A DNA stretch of 64,000 bases from Christensenella timonensis (GTDB taxonomy: Bacteria; Bacillota; Clostridia; Christensenellales; Christensenellaceae). A program made the position numbers and the translations under genes. Where the stretch lies: assembly GCF_900087015.1 (NCBI RefSeq), contig NZ_FLKP01000002.1:1054001-1118000 (forward strand), in the 5' to 3' direction. Below the pieces are notes generated by a model. The model saw only the letters and a list, made by a program, of their open reading frames with translations, was not told the origin of the DNA and ran no database searches. This document shows positions 9,128-16,099 of the stretch, piece after piece; position 1 is the first letter of the stretch; every line of letters starts with the position of its first letter.

Positions 9128-10162
9128 ATGACGAAAATGTATGAAGAGATATTGGAGCAGCCGCGCGTTCTCGCAGGAATCCGCGAAAAAAACAAAGGAA
9201 CCCTGGAAAAACTGCTGGAAGAAATCAAAAAGGCGGATATCCGCCAGGTGGTGATCGCTGCGCGCGGGACGTCCGATCATTGCGCAATCTATGCGAAATA
9301 CCTGATCGAAATGCTTTTGAAGCTGCCGGTATCCCTTTCCGCACCTTCGGTCAACACGCTGTATGGCTCGCAGATCGTATACCGGGACGCGCTGGTGATC
9401 GGGATATCGCAGTCGGGCATGGCGGAGGATGTACTGAGCGTTTTGAAGGACGCGAACAAAAGCGGCATGATCACCGTGGCGGTGACAAACAATACACAGT
9501 CCCCCATGGCTGCGGAAGCGCGTTTTAACCTGGATTGCGCGGCAGGACTGGAGAAGAGCGTCGCCGCAACCAAAACATTTACGGCGCAAATGTTTTGCCT
9601 GGCGACGCTGATCGTTATGTGGTCGGGTAACAAAGAACTGGCGGCGGCGCTGGAGGTGCTGCCGCAGGGGATCGAAAAAGAAGTAGCCAAAGCGCCGGAG
9701 GTGATGGCACTTGCAAAGGAGTACACCTTTATGCAGAGCTGTATCGTTCTGGGACGCGGGCTGCAATACCCGATCGCCCTCGAAGCTTCCCTTAAGATGA
9801 TGGAAACGACATATACCAATGCACGCGGGTTCGCGGTTTCGGATTTCCAGCATGGGCCGCTGGCACTCATCTCCGACAACCTGCCGGTATTCATTTATTG
9901 CGCGAGCGACGAGGCGAAGGCGGACGTACTGGCCGCTGCCAAACGCTATGCGGAGCTGGGGGCATATATCCTGATGGTGACGGACGATCCGGAGAACGCG
10001 CAGGATGCGGACAAGTGCCTTCTTGTCGAAAAAAGCTCGAAATATACGGCGCCGTTCCATATGGTGGTGACGGCCCAGATGTTTGCCTGCGGGCTTGCGG
10101 AGGCAAAACGATGCAGTCCGGATGCGCCGCGGCATATCCAGAAGGTAACGATCACAAAGTAA
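9128..10162 (+). CDS. SIS-domain sugar-phosphate protein (GlmS isomerase-like, AgaS/NagB-II type)
   Basis: A 344-residue protein of two SIS domains resembling the isomerase half of glucosamine-6-phosphate synthase without the glutaminase half. Visible are ARGTSDHCAIYAKY and ISQSGMAEDV in SIS1, KSVAATKTF, EASLKMMETTY and DFQHGPLAL in SIS2. This architecture fits amino-sugar-phosphate deaminase/isomerases or deglycases (AgaS, NagB-II, FrlB). ATG 9128 is chosen because GGGAGG is seven bases upstream; an ATG at 9113 overlaps that ribosome site. It lies between two terminators, so it is probably its own unit, and suggests that an amino sugar or glycated compound may be among the substrates handled here. 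Confidence 0.82.
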   Translation: MTKMYEEILEQPRVLAGIREKNKGTLEKLLEEIKKADIRQVVIAARGTSDHCAIYAKYLIEMLLKLPVSLSAPSVNTLYGSQIVYRDALVIGISQSGMAEDVLSVLKDANKSGMITVAVTNNTQSPMAAEARFNLDCAAGLEKSVAATKTFTAQMFCLATLIVMWSGNKELAAALEVLPQGIEKEVAKAPEVMALAKEYTFMQSCIVLGRGLQYPIALEASLKMMETTYTNARGFAVSDFQHGPLALISDNLPVFIYCASDEAKADVLAAAKRYAELGAYILMVTDDPENAQDADKCLLVEKSSKYTAPFHMVVTAQMFACGLAEAKRCSPDAPRHIQKVTITK

Positions 10163-10172
10163 AGGCAGGCCG

Positions 10173-10210
10173 AAAAATCCTCCGCGTAAGATTCGCGGGG
10201 GATTTTTTTT
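10173..10210 (+). terminator. Intrinsic terminator after SIS gene
   Basis: AAAAATCC-TCCGCG pairs with CGCGGGGGATTTTT around a seven-base loop and runs into eight T residues. Confidence 0.88.
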
Positions 10211-10220
10211 CCTGATTTGT

Positions 10221-10228
10221 GGTATAAT
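10221..10228 (+). promoter_or_regulatory. Extended -10 promoter of the fucU-like gene
   Basis: TGGTATAAT ends at 10228, an extended -10 element 31 bases before the start codon; no clear -35. It directly follows the terminator, so fucU starts a new unit. Confidence 0.5.
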
Positions 10229-10258
10229 GAAATCAAAAAACACAGGAGGAACAATGTC

Positions 10259-10696
10259 ATGTTAAAAGGAATACCGGAAATCATTTCCCCGGAACTGATG
10301 AAAACGATCATGGAAATGGGGCATGGCGATGAGATTTGCTTTGGCGACGTAAACTTTCCTGCGCAGTCCATGGGAAAGGACAACCGGGTGATCCGTGCAG
10401 ACGGCCATACGGTGACAGACCTTCTTGATGCGGTACTCCAGTTTTTCCCGCTGGATGTCTTTGTGGAGCAGCCTGTCGCAGTCATGGATCCGGGCGGCAG
10501 CCCGCGTCCGGAGGTATGGGATGAATTTGAATCCATCATCAAAAACAGGGACTTTTCCAACGCCTATAAGGATTTTGAACAAGTTGAGCGCTTTGCGTTT
10601 TATGAGCGCGCCAAAAAGTGTTTTGCCGTAGTGGCAACGAGCGAAAGCGCAGGCTACAGCTGCGTTATCCTCAAAAAAGGGGTTATTTTCAAATAG
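10259..10696 (+). CDS. fucU: FucU/RbsD-family sugar mutarotase
   Basis: A 145-residue RbsD/FucU protein that interconverts anomers of a free sugar (fucose or ribose class) in the cytoplasm. Typical are MLKGIPEIISPELMK at the N terminus, MGHGDEI with the catalytic His22, and FYERAKKCFAVVATSE near the C terminus. FucU-like rather than RbsD-like by length and these motifs. ATG 10259 has CAGGAGGA nine bases upstream. It begins a unit with an iron alcohol dehydrogenase and a membrane protein. Presence of a mutarotase shows that free reducing sugar enters the cell, in keeping with the ABC importer upstream. Confidence 0.88.
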   Translation: MLKGIPEIISPELMKTIMEMGHGDEICFGDVNFPAQSMGKDNRVIRADGHTVTDLLDAVLQFFPLDVFVEQPVAVMDPGGSPRPEVWDEFESIIKNRDFSNAYKDFEQVERFAFYERAKKCFAVVATSESAGYSCVILKKGVIFK

Positions 10697-10716
10697 GCCG
10701 TTTGAAGGAGAACAGC

Positions 10717-11808
10717 ATGGAATTCACGTTTCAAGTGCCCACGGAGATCATCGTAGGGCAGGGATGTATCAGGAAAAATGCGGAGAAGTTTTCGCAGTTT
10801 GGTAAAAAGGCGCTGGTCGTAAAATCAGCCTCGGCAGAAAAAAACGGTTCCCTTGCGGACATCCTGCATGCTTTGCGCGAGCAAGGGATCGAGGGGAAGG
10901 TGCTCGATTCCGTGCCTGCAAACCCCACGCCGGAAGATGTGCAGGCGCTGTGCGGGTATGCACCGGAATTCTCGTTTGTCGTTGCTGTGGGCGGCGGCAG
11001 TGCGATCGACGCGGCAAAGGGTGTGGCGGTTCTGGCAGCAAACGATGTGCCGCCGTCGGCTATGTATGATAAATCTTACCGGAATACGCCCCTGCCCGTC
11101 ATAGCGGTACCCACGACTTGCGGAACGGGAAGTGAAGTGACGGCGGTGTCTGTACTCACGGTAGGGGAGTCCAAGCAGTCGTTTTCCAGCCCGGACCTGC
11201 TGCCCAAGGCGGCGTTTTTGGATGCCGGTTATTTAAAGACGCTGCCCATGCGCGTGATGCTCGATACGGCGCTGGATGCGCTTTCGCACAGTGTGGAGGC
11301 ATATTTGCTTGCGGATTCGTGGTCGAATGACATGATCGCGGAGCAGGCGTTCCGCAATTTTGCGAAATATAAGGAAGCGCTAGAGCGGCGCGAGTTTACT
11401 GACGAAGATAGGGCATTGATGCTTTATACGGCGACGCTGGGCGGGATCGCGATCTATGTCGGCGGTACGAGCGCGGTGCACACGATGGGATATCCGATCA
11501 CGGTCTTAAAAGATATCCCGCACGGGCGCGCATGCGCGCTCACGCTGGGAGAATATATTGGGTTTGTTTATGATGCGAACAAGGAAAAAGTGGACACGAT
11601 GTGTAAGCTGCTCCAAGTCGACGGGATCCGAGGATTTCAGGAAATGCTGAAAGGCCTGATTGGGGAAACGGCGGTGTACACCGAAGAAGAAATACGCGGC
11701 TTCGTGGAGATCGCGGCGGAAGCGGCGATGAAAAAGAAAAATGCAAAACCGATCACGAGGGAAGATATTTTCGCGCTGTATTGCAAAGCCCTGTGCCCGC
11801 AAAAGTGA
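10717..11808 (+). CDS. Iron-containing alcohol dehydrogenase
   Basis: A 363-residue group III, metal-dependent NAD(P) alcohol dehydrogenase. The dinucleotide site GGGSAIDAAKG, the PTTCGTGSEVTAVSV block and metal ligands in DALSHSVEAY, HTMGYP and HGRACAL are present. Enzymes of this family reduce short aldehydes such as lactaldehyde or acetaldehyde, or oxidise 1,2-propanediol and glycerol. ATG 10717 follows AAGGAG and gives the family's N terminus (FQVPTEIIVGQG); the frame is open further upstream but that part is not family-like. It sits 20 bases after fucU. Acetaldehyde from DeoC or lactaldehyde from deoxyhexoses are plausible substrates; this is inference. Confidence 0.88.
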   Translation: MEFTFQVPTEIIVGQGCIRKNAEKFSQFGKKALVVKSASAEKNGSLADILHALREQGIEGKVLDSVPANPTPEDVQALCGYAPEFSFVVAVGGGSAIDAAKGVAVLAANDVPPSAMYDKSYRNTPLPVIAVPTTCGTGSEVTAVSVLTVGESKQSFSSPDLLPKAAFLDAGYLKTLPMRVMLDTALDALSHSVEAYLLADSWSNDMIAEQAFRNFAKYKEALERREFTDEDRALMLYTATLGGIAIYVGGTSAVHTMGYPITVLKDIPHGRACALTLGEYIGFVYDANKEKVDTMCKLLQVDGIRGFQEMLKGLIGETAVYTEEEIRGFVEIAAEAAMKKKNAKPITREDIFALYCKALCPQK

Positions 11809-11819
11809 AAGGATAAGGT

Positions 11820-12797
11820 ATGTCAAAATCATTGAGCGAAGTGTTCAGCTCTGCGTGGAGCATGGCAAAAAGGAATTTTGTGGCATTGTTTGTGCCGACG
11901 GTCATATACGTCGGAGTAGTGCTTTTGCTTTATGGGATCAATGCTTCAGGTGAATTGACAAGCCTGACCCGTATGGATCAGGCCGGCTATGTGCCGCAGG
12001 GCGCCCCGATATGGACGTCCGCGGTGATGTTTGCCATATCTGTTTTCCTGGCCCCTCTGTACAGCGGTTTCATTACGGCGGTGCTGCGGGGAACAAGTAT
12101 CACCGGAAAGCCTACGCCCATGCGGGCTGCGTGGCAGGCAGCGTGTGCAAACTATACGAAATACCTGCTGACAACCCTGACACAAATCCTCTTCGGCTTT
12201 GTTTTCGCTATGGTGATCGCGGTCATCGCAGTCGTGGCGGTCTTCGTATCAGCCCTTCAGAACATGGTGGATTGGGCGGTCTATTCGCCCGACGTATGGG
12301 AGGCGCTGGCAACGCTCTTTTCCGCACTGTTTCCGGCGATCGTCATCATGGCGGTCATCGGGTGGTTTTACCAGTTCAGCCAGATGTTCCTTTCATACAT
12401 ACCGGGCATGGAACAAACGCAGGGCTTCAAGGCATTTTTCAGCAGTTTTCGTTATATCTACAGGGGAAACTTCCTGAAAAATCTGGGGCATATCCTGTTG
12501 GCAGAGGTGATACAGGGGCTCATTACGGGCCTGGTCGCCGTTATTTTCTTCCTGCCGTTCTTTGTGAACCTGGGAATGTGCATCAATATGGATTCGCTTG
12601 TCACGGCAGAACAGATCCTTCATCCGCTGATGTGGGGACTGCCGCTTTATATGCTCGTGGGCGGCCTCGTGTCGAGCCTGATGAGCGTGTTCTTTACCCC
12701 CTACTATTTCGAGGTATACCAAAGCGCCAAAGCGGAAACAGACCGCAGGGAGGCGGCAAAGGGAGCGGCGATTCCGCAATACCCATATGGACGGTAA
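11820..12797 (+). CDS. Multi-pass membrane protein of unknown function
   Basis: A 325-residue integral membrane protein with six or seven hydrophobic segments (about 20-40, 68-90, 122-150, 170-195, 220-250, 275-300) and a charged C-terminal tail. There is no catalytic motif I recognise. The layout resembles the DUF975/glycerophosphoryl-diester-associated membrane families, but I cannot place it with confidence. It is 11 bases after the alcohol dehydrogenase and shares the bidirectional terminator at 12801-12831, so it is the last gene of that unit; a functional link is not evident. Confidence 0.7.
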   Translation: MSKSLSEVFSSAWSMAKRNFVALFVPTVIYVGVVLLLYGINASGELTSLTRMDQAGYVPQGAPIWTSAVMFAISVFLAPLYSGFITAVLRGTSITGKPTPMRAAWQAACANYTKYLLTTLTQILFGFVFAMVIAVIAVVAVFVSALQNMVDWAVYSPDVWEALATLFSALFPAIVIMAVIGWFYQFSQMFLSYIPGMEQTQGFKAFFSSFRYIYRGNFLKNLGHILLAEVIQGLITGLVAVIFFLPFFVNLGMCINMDSLVTAEQILHPLMWGLPLYMLVGGLVSSLMSVFFTPYYFEVYQSAKAETDRREAAKGAAIPQYPYGR

Positions 12798-12800
12798 ATC

Positions 12801-12831
12801 AAAAGAACCGGCTAAAAGGCCGGTTCTTTTT
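12801..12831. terminator. Bidirectional intrinsic terminator
   Basis: AAAAGAACCGGC pairs with GCCGGTTCTTTT around a short loop; T-runs are present in both directions. It separates the plus-strand membrane gene from the minus-strand ABC permease. Confidence 0.88.
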
Positions 12832-12839
12832 GTATCGTT

Positions 12840-13487
12840 TCAAAAATCCATTTTTTCAAAATGTCTTACGGATTTTTTATAAGATAGGAAAGTCAAAAGC
12901 GCATAGAGCAGGATGCCAGCTGCCAGTACGGCAAGCTGGTAACCAAGGAAGCCGGGAACCATCGTTTTGATGTAATCGTGGAAGAACGGAATGGCGTAAG
13001 CCGCACCCTCGGCCGCCATCATGACAGTGCCGATACCGAGGCAAGCGACGAGGAAGGGGATGCCGATCTTACTGGTATCCTTATGGTGCATGGTGAAAAA
13101 AATCAGGTTAAAGATACCGAACACGATAAAGGCAAAGCCGAAAAAGGCGATATTTGCATCCATGCCTGCCTCATTACCGGAAGGAAACAGCTGGTGGTTC
13201 AGTACGGCAAACGGGATGGCAATGATGATTTGAAGCACCTCCAGGAAAATGACCATCAGGAACCGCGCCCTGACCGTATCCTTTTTGGGGATGGGCAGCA
13301 TCATGGAATAGTAGTCGTCCTTATTTTCACGCGCAGTCATGCTCATCATGAAAATCCCCAGGCATACATAGAAGAAAACGATCAGGTAGGGATAACTGGG
13401 AATGAGGAGCATGCTTGAAAAGGCGAGGAACATGATGTTTACCGGATGGAGCACGAGCCGCAGCTCTTTATATAACAGGTTTTTCAT
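12840..13487 (-). CDS. ABC-2 type permease
   Basis: A 215-residue membrane protein with about six hydrophobic segments (MFLAFSSMLLIPSYPYLIVF and onward), encoded two bases after the adjacent ATPase. It resembles the ABC-2 membrane subunits of small Gram-positive exporters whose N terminus reads MKNLLYKELRL. With the ATPase upstream it should form a homodimeric exporter; cargo unknown (drug, peptide or lipid). Last gene of the AbrB-ATPase-permease operon. Confidence 0.85.
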   Translation of the reverse strand: MKNLLYKELRLVLHPVNIMFLAFSSMLLIPSYPYLIVFFYVCLGIFMMSMTARENKDDYYSMMLPIPKKDTVRARFLMVIFLEVLQIIIAIPFAVLNHQLFPSGNEAGMDANIAFFGFAFIVFGIFNLIFFTMHHKDTSKIGIPFLVACLGIGTVMMAAEGAAYAIPFFHDYIKTMVPGFLGYQLAVLAAGILLYALLTFLSYKKSVRHFEKMDF

Positions 13488-13489
13488 GG

Positions 13490-14332
13490 TCAGCCCTCCT
13501 TTTCGATGTGTACCATAATATCTTCCAGGATCGCGTCGCGTACCCGGGCGTTTTGGATGGGCAGGTCGCCTGTCTTTACAAGCCCGCTCATGCCGTGGCG
13601 GTCGCGCTTACAGCCAATGAGCTTTTGCCGGGCATTTTCAGGAAGCTGGCCTTTCTGGAATTCGACGACCTTGTAGCTTGCGAGGAAGGGATCCATTCCT
13701 TCGCAGGCGATGAGCCTGCCGTTTTTGATGTAGATGATGTTGTCCGCGCATTTTTCAAGGTCGGATGTGATGTGCGTGGAAAAAAGGATGCTCATATGTT
13801 CCTGCTCGACGAGATCCATGAAAATATCGAGAAGGTCGTCGCGCGATACGGGGTCAAGGCCGCTGGTGGGCTCGTCTAGGATCAAAAGCTCGGCATGATG
13901 TGAAAGTGCCAGTACCAAGGGATATTTGACCTTCATTCCCTCCGAAAGCTGGTCGGGCGTCTTTTCTTCATCGAGCGCAAAAAGCCGCATGTATTTGCGG
14001 TAAGCCACATCATCCCATGCGCGGAAGAAGCGGCGGGTCACTTCTGTGATCGTTTTCAGTTTCTTTTTGGGATAATAATCGATTCCGCCGGTCACAAAAC
14101 CGACCTTTTGCTTGATGTTGAGTTCGTCCCCGCAAAAGGGCTTGCCCCAGAAGCGGATATCGCCGCTATCCGGATGTACAAAATTCAACAGGGACTTGAG
14201 CGTGGTAGACTTACCCGCACCGTTACGCCCGATGAAACCGGTGATGCTGCCGGGTTTCAGGACAAAAGAAACATCCTTTAAAGAAAAAGCGGGGTAATGT
14301 TTCTCAAGGTCAGATACGGATAATACGTCCAT
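13490..14332 (-). CDS. ABC transporter ATP-binding protein (BcrA/YtrB type)
   Basis: A roughly 280-residue ATPase with Walker A GRNGAGKST, Walker B LLILDEPTSGLDP and STHI as H-loop. The ABC signature is degenerate: the usual LSGGQ position reads QLSEGMKVK. Similar LSEGM-type signatures are common in YtrB-like exporters. Three ATG codons in a row (14338, 14335, 14332) are possible; 14332 has the best distance to the AAGGGG ribosome site. It lies between an AbrB-like regulator and an ABC-2 permease. Confidence 0.9.
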   Translation of the reverse strand: MDVLSVSDLEKHYPAFSLKDVSFVLKPGSITGFIGRNGAGKSTTLKSLLNFVHPDSGDIRFWGKPFCGDELNIKQKVGFVTGGIDYYPKKKLKTITEVTRRFFRAWDDVAYRKYMRLFALDEEKTPDQLSEGMKVKYPLVLALSHHAELLILDEPTSGLDPVSRDDLLDIFMDLVEQEHMSILFSTHITSDLEKCADNIIYIKNGRLIACEGMDPFLASYKVVEFQKGQLPENARQKLIGCKRDRHGMSGLVKTGDLPIQNARVRDAILEDIMVHIEKEG

Positions 14333-14343
14333 CATCATACCCC

Positions 14344-14592
14344 TTACTTTTCTTCTTCGTCGTGTTTGCCCAGCGGACTTGTGTTTAGAATCTGGTTGGT
14401 GTAGTCCACAAAGGTCTCGTTGCGTACGATCGCAATGCCCTGGCGGCTGTCCGCCAAAAGCAGCAACGTATCGCCCGGCTTGATGCCGAACATGTCACGC
14501 GCAGTCTTAGGGATCACGATCTGGCCTTTTTCGCCTACCTTCACCGTGCCCATGAACCGCCCTTCCGGAAATCCGCCTTTTTGATCTGCCAT
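14344..14592 (-). CDS. AbrB/SpoVT-family DNA-binding protein
   Basis: An 82-residue swapped-hairpin regulator: MGTVKVGEKGQIVIPKTARD (14-33) and FGIKPGDTLLLLADSRQGIA form the AbrB fold that dimerises on DNA. A short N-terminal tail of 13 residues precedes it; the start at 14592 has GAGGAG upstream. It is the first gene of an operon with an ABC exporter and is therefore the probable regulator of it. Its own promoter carries four 9-bp direct repeats (14619-14654) that are good candidates for its binding sites. Confidence 0.9.
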   Translation of the reverse strand: MADQKGGFPEGRFMGTVKVGEKGQIVIPKTARDMFGIKPGDTLLLLADSRQGIAIVRNETFVDYTNQILNTSPLGKHDEEEK

Positions 14593-14618
14593 CGTATATT
14601 CGCTCCTCAAATTCCAAC

Positions 14619-14654
14619 ATTTCATACTTGTTATACTTTTCATACAAATCATAC
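14619..14654 (-). repeat. Four tandem 9-bp repeats over the AbrB-operon promoter
   Basis: On the minus strand the units GTATGATTT, GTATGAAAA, GTATAACAA and GTATGAAAT follow without gap. The first contains the -10 and the rest lie on the start of transcription and early leader. Regular spacing and location argue for an operator, most simply for the adjacent AbrB-type protein. Confidence 0.6.
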
Positions 14655-14676
14655 TATTCTTACAGCTTTTTGTCAA
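14648..14676 (-). promoter_or_regulatory. Promoter of the AbrB-ABC operon
   Basis: On the minus strand TTGACA (14676-14671), 17 bases, TATGAT (14653-14648): a near-consensus SigA promoter. Confidence 0.8.
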
Positions 14677-14690
14677 TATGAAAAAGACAA

Positions 14691-14723
14691 GGAAACAGAA
14701 AACGGCCGGAATATTTCCGGCCG
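14691..14723 (-). terminator. Terminator of the minus-strand alcohol dehydrogenase
   Basis: CGGCCGGAA/TTCCGGCCG arms with a three-base loop; reading the minus strand they are followed by TTTTCTGTTT. Confidence 0.75.
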
Positions 14724-14756
14724 CTTTCATAAGAGGATTGATGCTTAAGCAATTTT

Positions 14757-15926
14757 TTAAAATTCTACATCCTTGCCATAAAAAGCGCAGTCGAGCACTT
14801 TGCGCATAGCTTCTACATCCGTCTGGCGCGGGTTGCTGCCCGTGCAAGGGTCTGCGGTCGCGTTTTCGGCAATGAACTGCGCAACCTTTAAGTAATCTTC
14901 CTCGGAAACGCCGTTTTCCTGATAGGACTGCTTGATGCCGAGTTTAGCGTTCAGTTCCTTGATGGCGTCCACAAGCGAATTGATGAGCTGCTGGGACGTT
15001 GCGCCCGGCAGGCCGAGCGCCCTTGCGATGTCTGCAAGGCGTTCAGGTACCGCCTTCGCATTGTATTCAATGACGAACGGAAGGAGGATCGCGTTGCAGC
15101 GGCCGTGCGGGATATCGAACTGCGCGCCCGTCTTATGCGCAAGCGAGTGGCAGATGCCGAGAAGCGCATTGGAGAACGCCATACCCGCCATACACTGCGC
15201 AATGTGCATATTGCCCCGTGCCTGCTCATTGCCGTCTACGGAAGCCATGATGTTTTCATAGATCATCTGGATGGCTTTTAAGGCAAGCGCATCAGAAAAT
15301 GGGCTGTGCAGTGCGGCAACATAAGCCTCGATTGCGTGCGTGAGCGCATCCATACCGGTATCTGCTGTCAATGACTTCGGCATGGTAAGCGGAATGTTGC
15401 TGTCGAGGATCGCAATGTCCGGCGTGATCTCAAAATCCGCCAGCGGGTATTTGATCAACGTTTTATAGTCGGTGATGACGGAAAAAGCGGTGACCTCCGT
15501 CGCCGTGCCCGAAGTGGACGGGATGGCTACGAAGATTGCTTTCTGCCGCAGCTTCGGCATCGTGAAAGGATCCTTGATGTCATCAAATGTCTTTTCCGGG
15601 TATTCGTAGAAAACCCACATCGCCTTGGCTGCGTCGATAGGGGAGCCGCCGCCGATGGATACGATCACATCCGGCTCGAACTCGCGCATCGCCTGCGCGC
15701 CGCGGTATACCGTTTCTACGGACGGATCGGGCTCGACGCCCTCGAAAAGTTTTGTCTCAAGACCTGCGTCGTGCAGTATCTTTTGAAGCTTATCCAAAAA
15801 ACCGAATTTCTGCATGGAACTTCCGCCCGTGACGATGATCGCCCTTTTGTAGCCCTTGAGGCAGGAAAGCTCCTCGATTGCATCAGGTCCAAAATACAGA
15901 TCGCGTGGTAAAGTAAATCTAGCCAT
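14757..15926 (-). CDS. Iron-containing alcohol dehydrogenase (butanol/1,3-propanediol type)
   Basis: A 389-residue group III dehydrogenase with GGGSPIDAAKA, PSTSGTATEVTAFSV, and the metal-ligand blocks DALTHAIEAY and LAHKTGAQFDIPHG. The longer form and these motifs match the clostridial propanediol/butanol dehydrogenase branch, different from the 363-residue enzyme at 10717. It would reduce an aldehyde with NAD(P)H as a fermentation step. ATG 15926 gives the family N terminus ARFTLPRDLYFGPDA; a TTG at 15947 is an alternative. It is a single-gene unit with a clear promoter and terminator. Confidence 0.92.
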   Translation of the reverse strand: MARFTLPRDLYFGPDAIEELSCLKGYKRAIIVTGGSSMQKFGFLDKLQKILHDAGLETKLFEGVEPDPSVETVYRGAQAMREFEPDVIVSIGGGSPIDAAKAMWVFYEYPEKTFDDIKDPFTMPKLRQKAIFVAIPSTSGTATEVTAFSVITDYKTLIKYPLADFEITPDIAILDSNIPLTMPKSLTADTGMDALTHAIEAYVAALHSPFSDALALKAIQMIYENIMASVDGNEQARGNMHIAQCMAGMAFSNALLGICHSLAHKTGAQFDIPHGRCNAILLPFVIEYNAKAVPERLADIARALGLPGATSQQLINSLVDAIKELNAKLGIKQSYQENGVSEEDYLKVAQFIAENATADPCTGSNPRQTDVEAMRKVLDCAFYGKDVEF

Positions 15927-15967
15927 AATATAAACCAATCCTTTCAAATAAAATATTTTACATTTAT

Positions 15968-15996
15968 ATATAAACAGTTTGTTAAAAAAATATCAA
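15968..15996 (-). promoter_or_regulatory. Promoter of the minus-strand alcohol dehydrogenase
   Basis: On the minus strand TTGATA (15996-15991), 17 bases, TTATAT (15973-15968), about 42 bases before the start codon. Confidence 0.6.
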
Positions 15997-16085
15997 TATA
16001 AATTTGCCGGGCGCGCTGTACAAAAATTTTAATATTTATTGTTAATATGGTAATTTTGGATCGTGTGTAGCAGGGCTGCTGGTGT

Positions 16086-16093
16086 GGTATAAT
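16086..16093 (+). promoter_or_regulatory. Extended -10 placed for a leaderless message
   Basis: TGGTATAAT ends at 16093, only six bases before the ATG at 16100. Transcription starting about seven bases after the -10 would begin at or next to the start codon. No Shine-Dalgarno sequence is visible. Confidence 0.45.
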
Positions 16094-16099
16094 ACTGGT

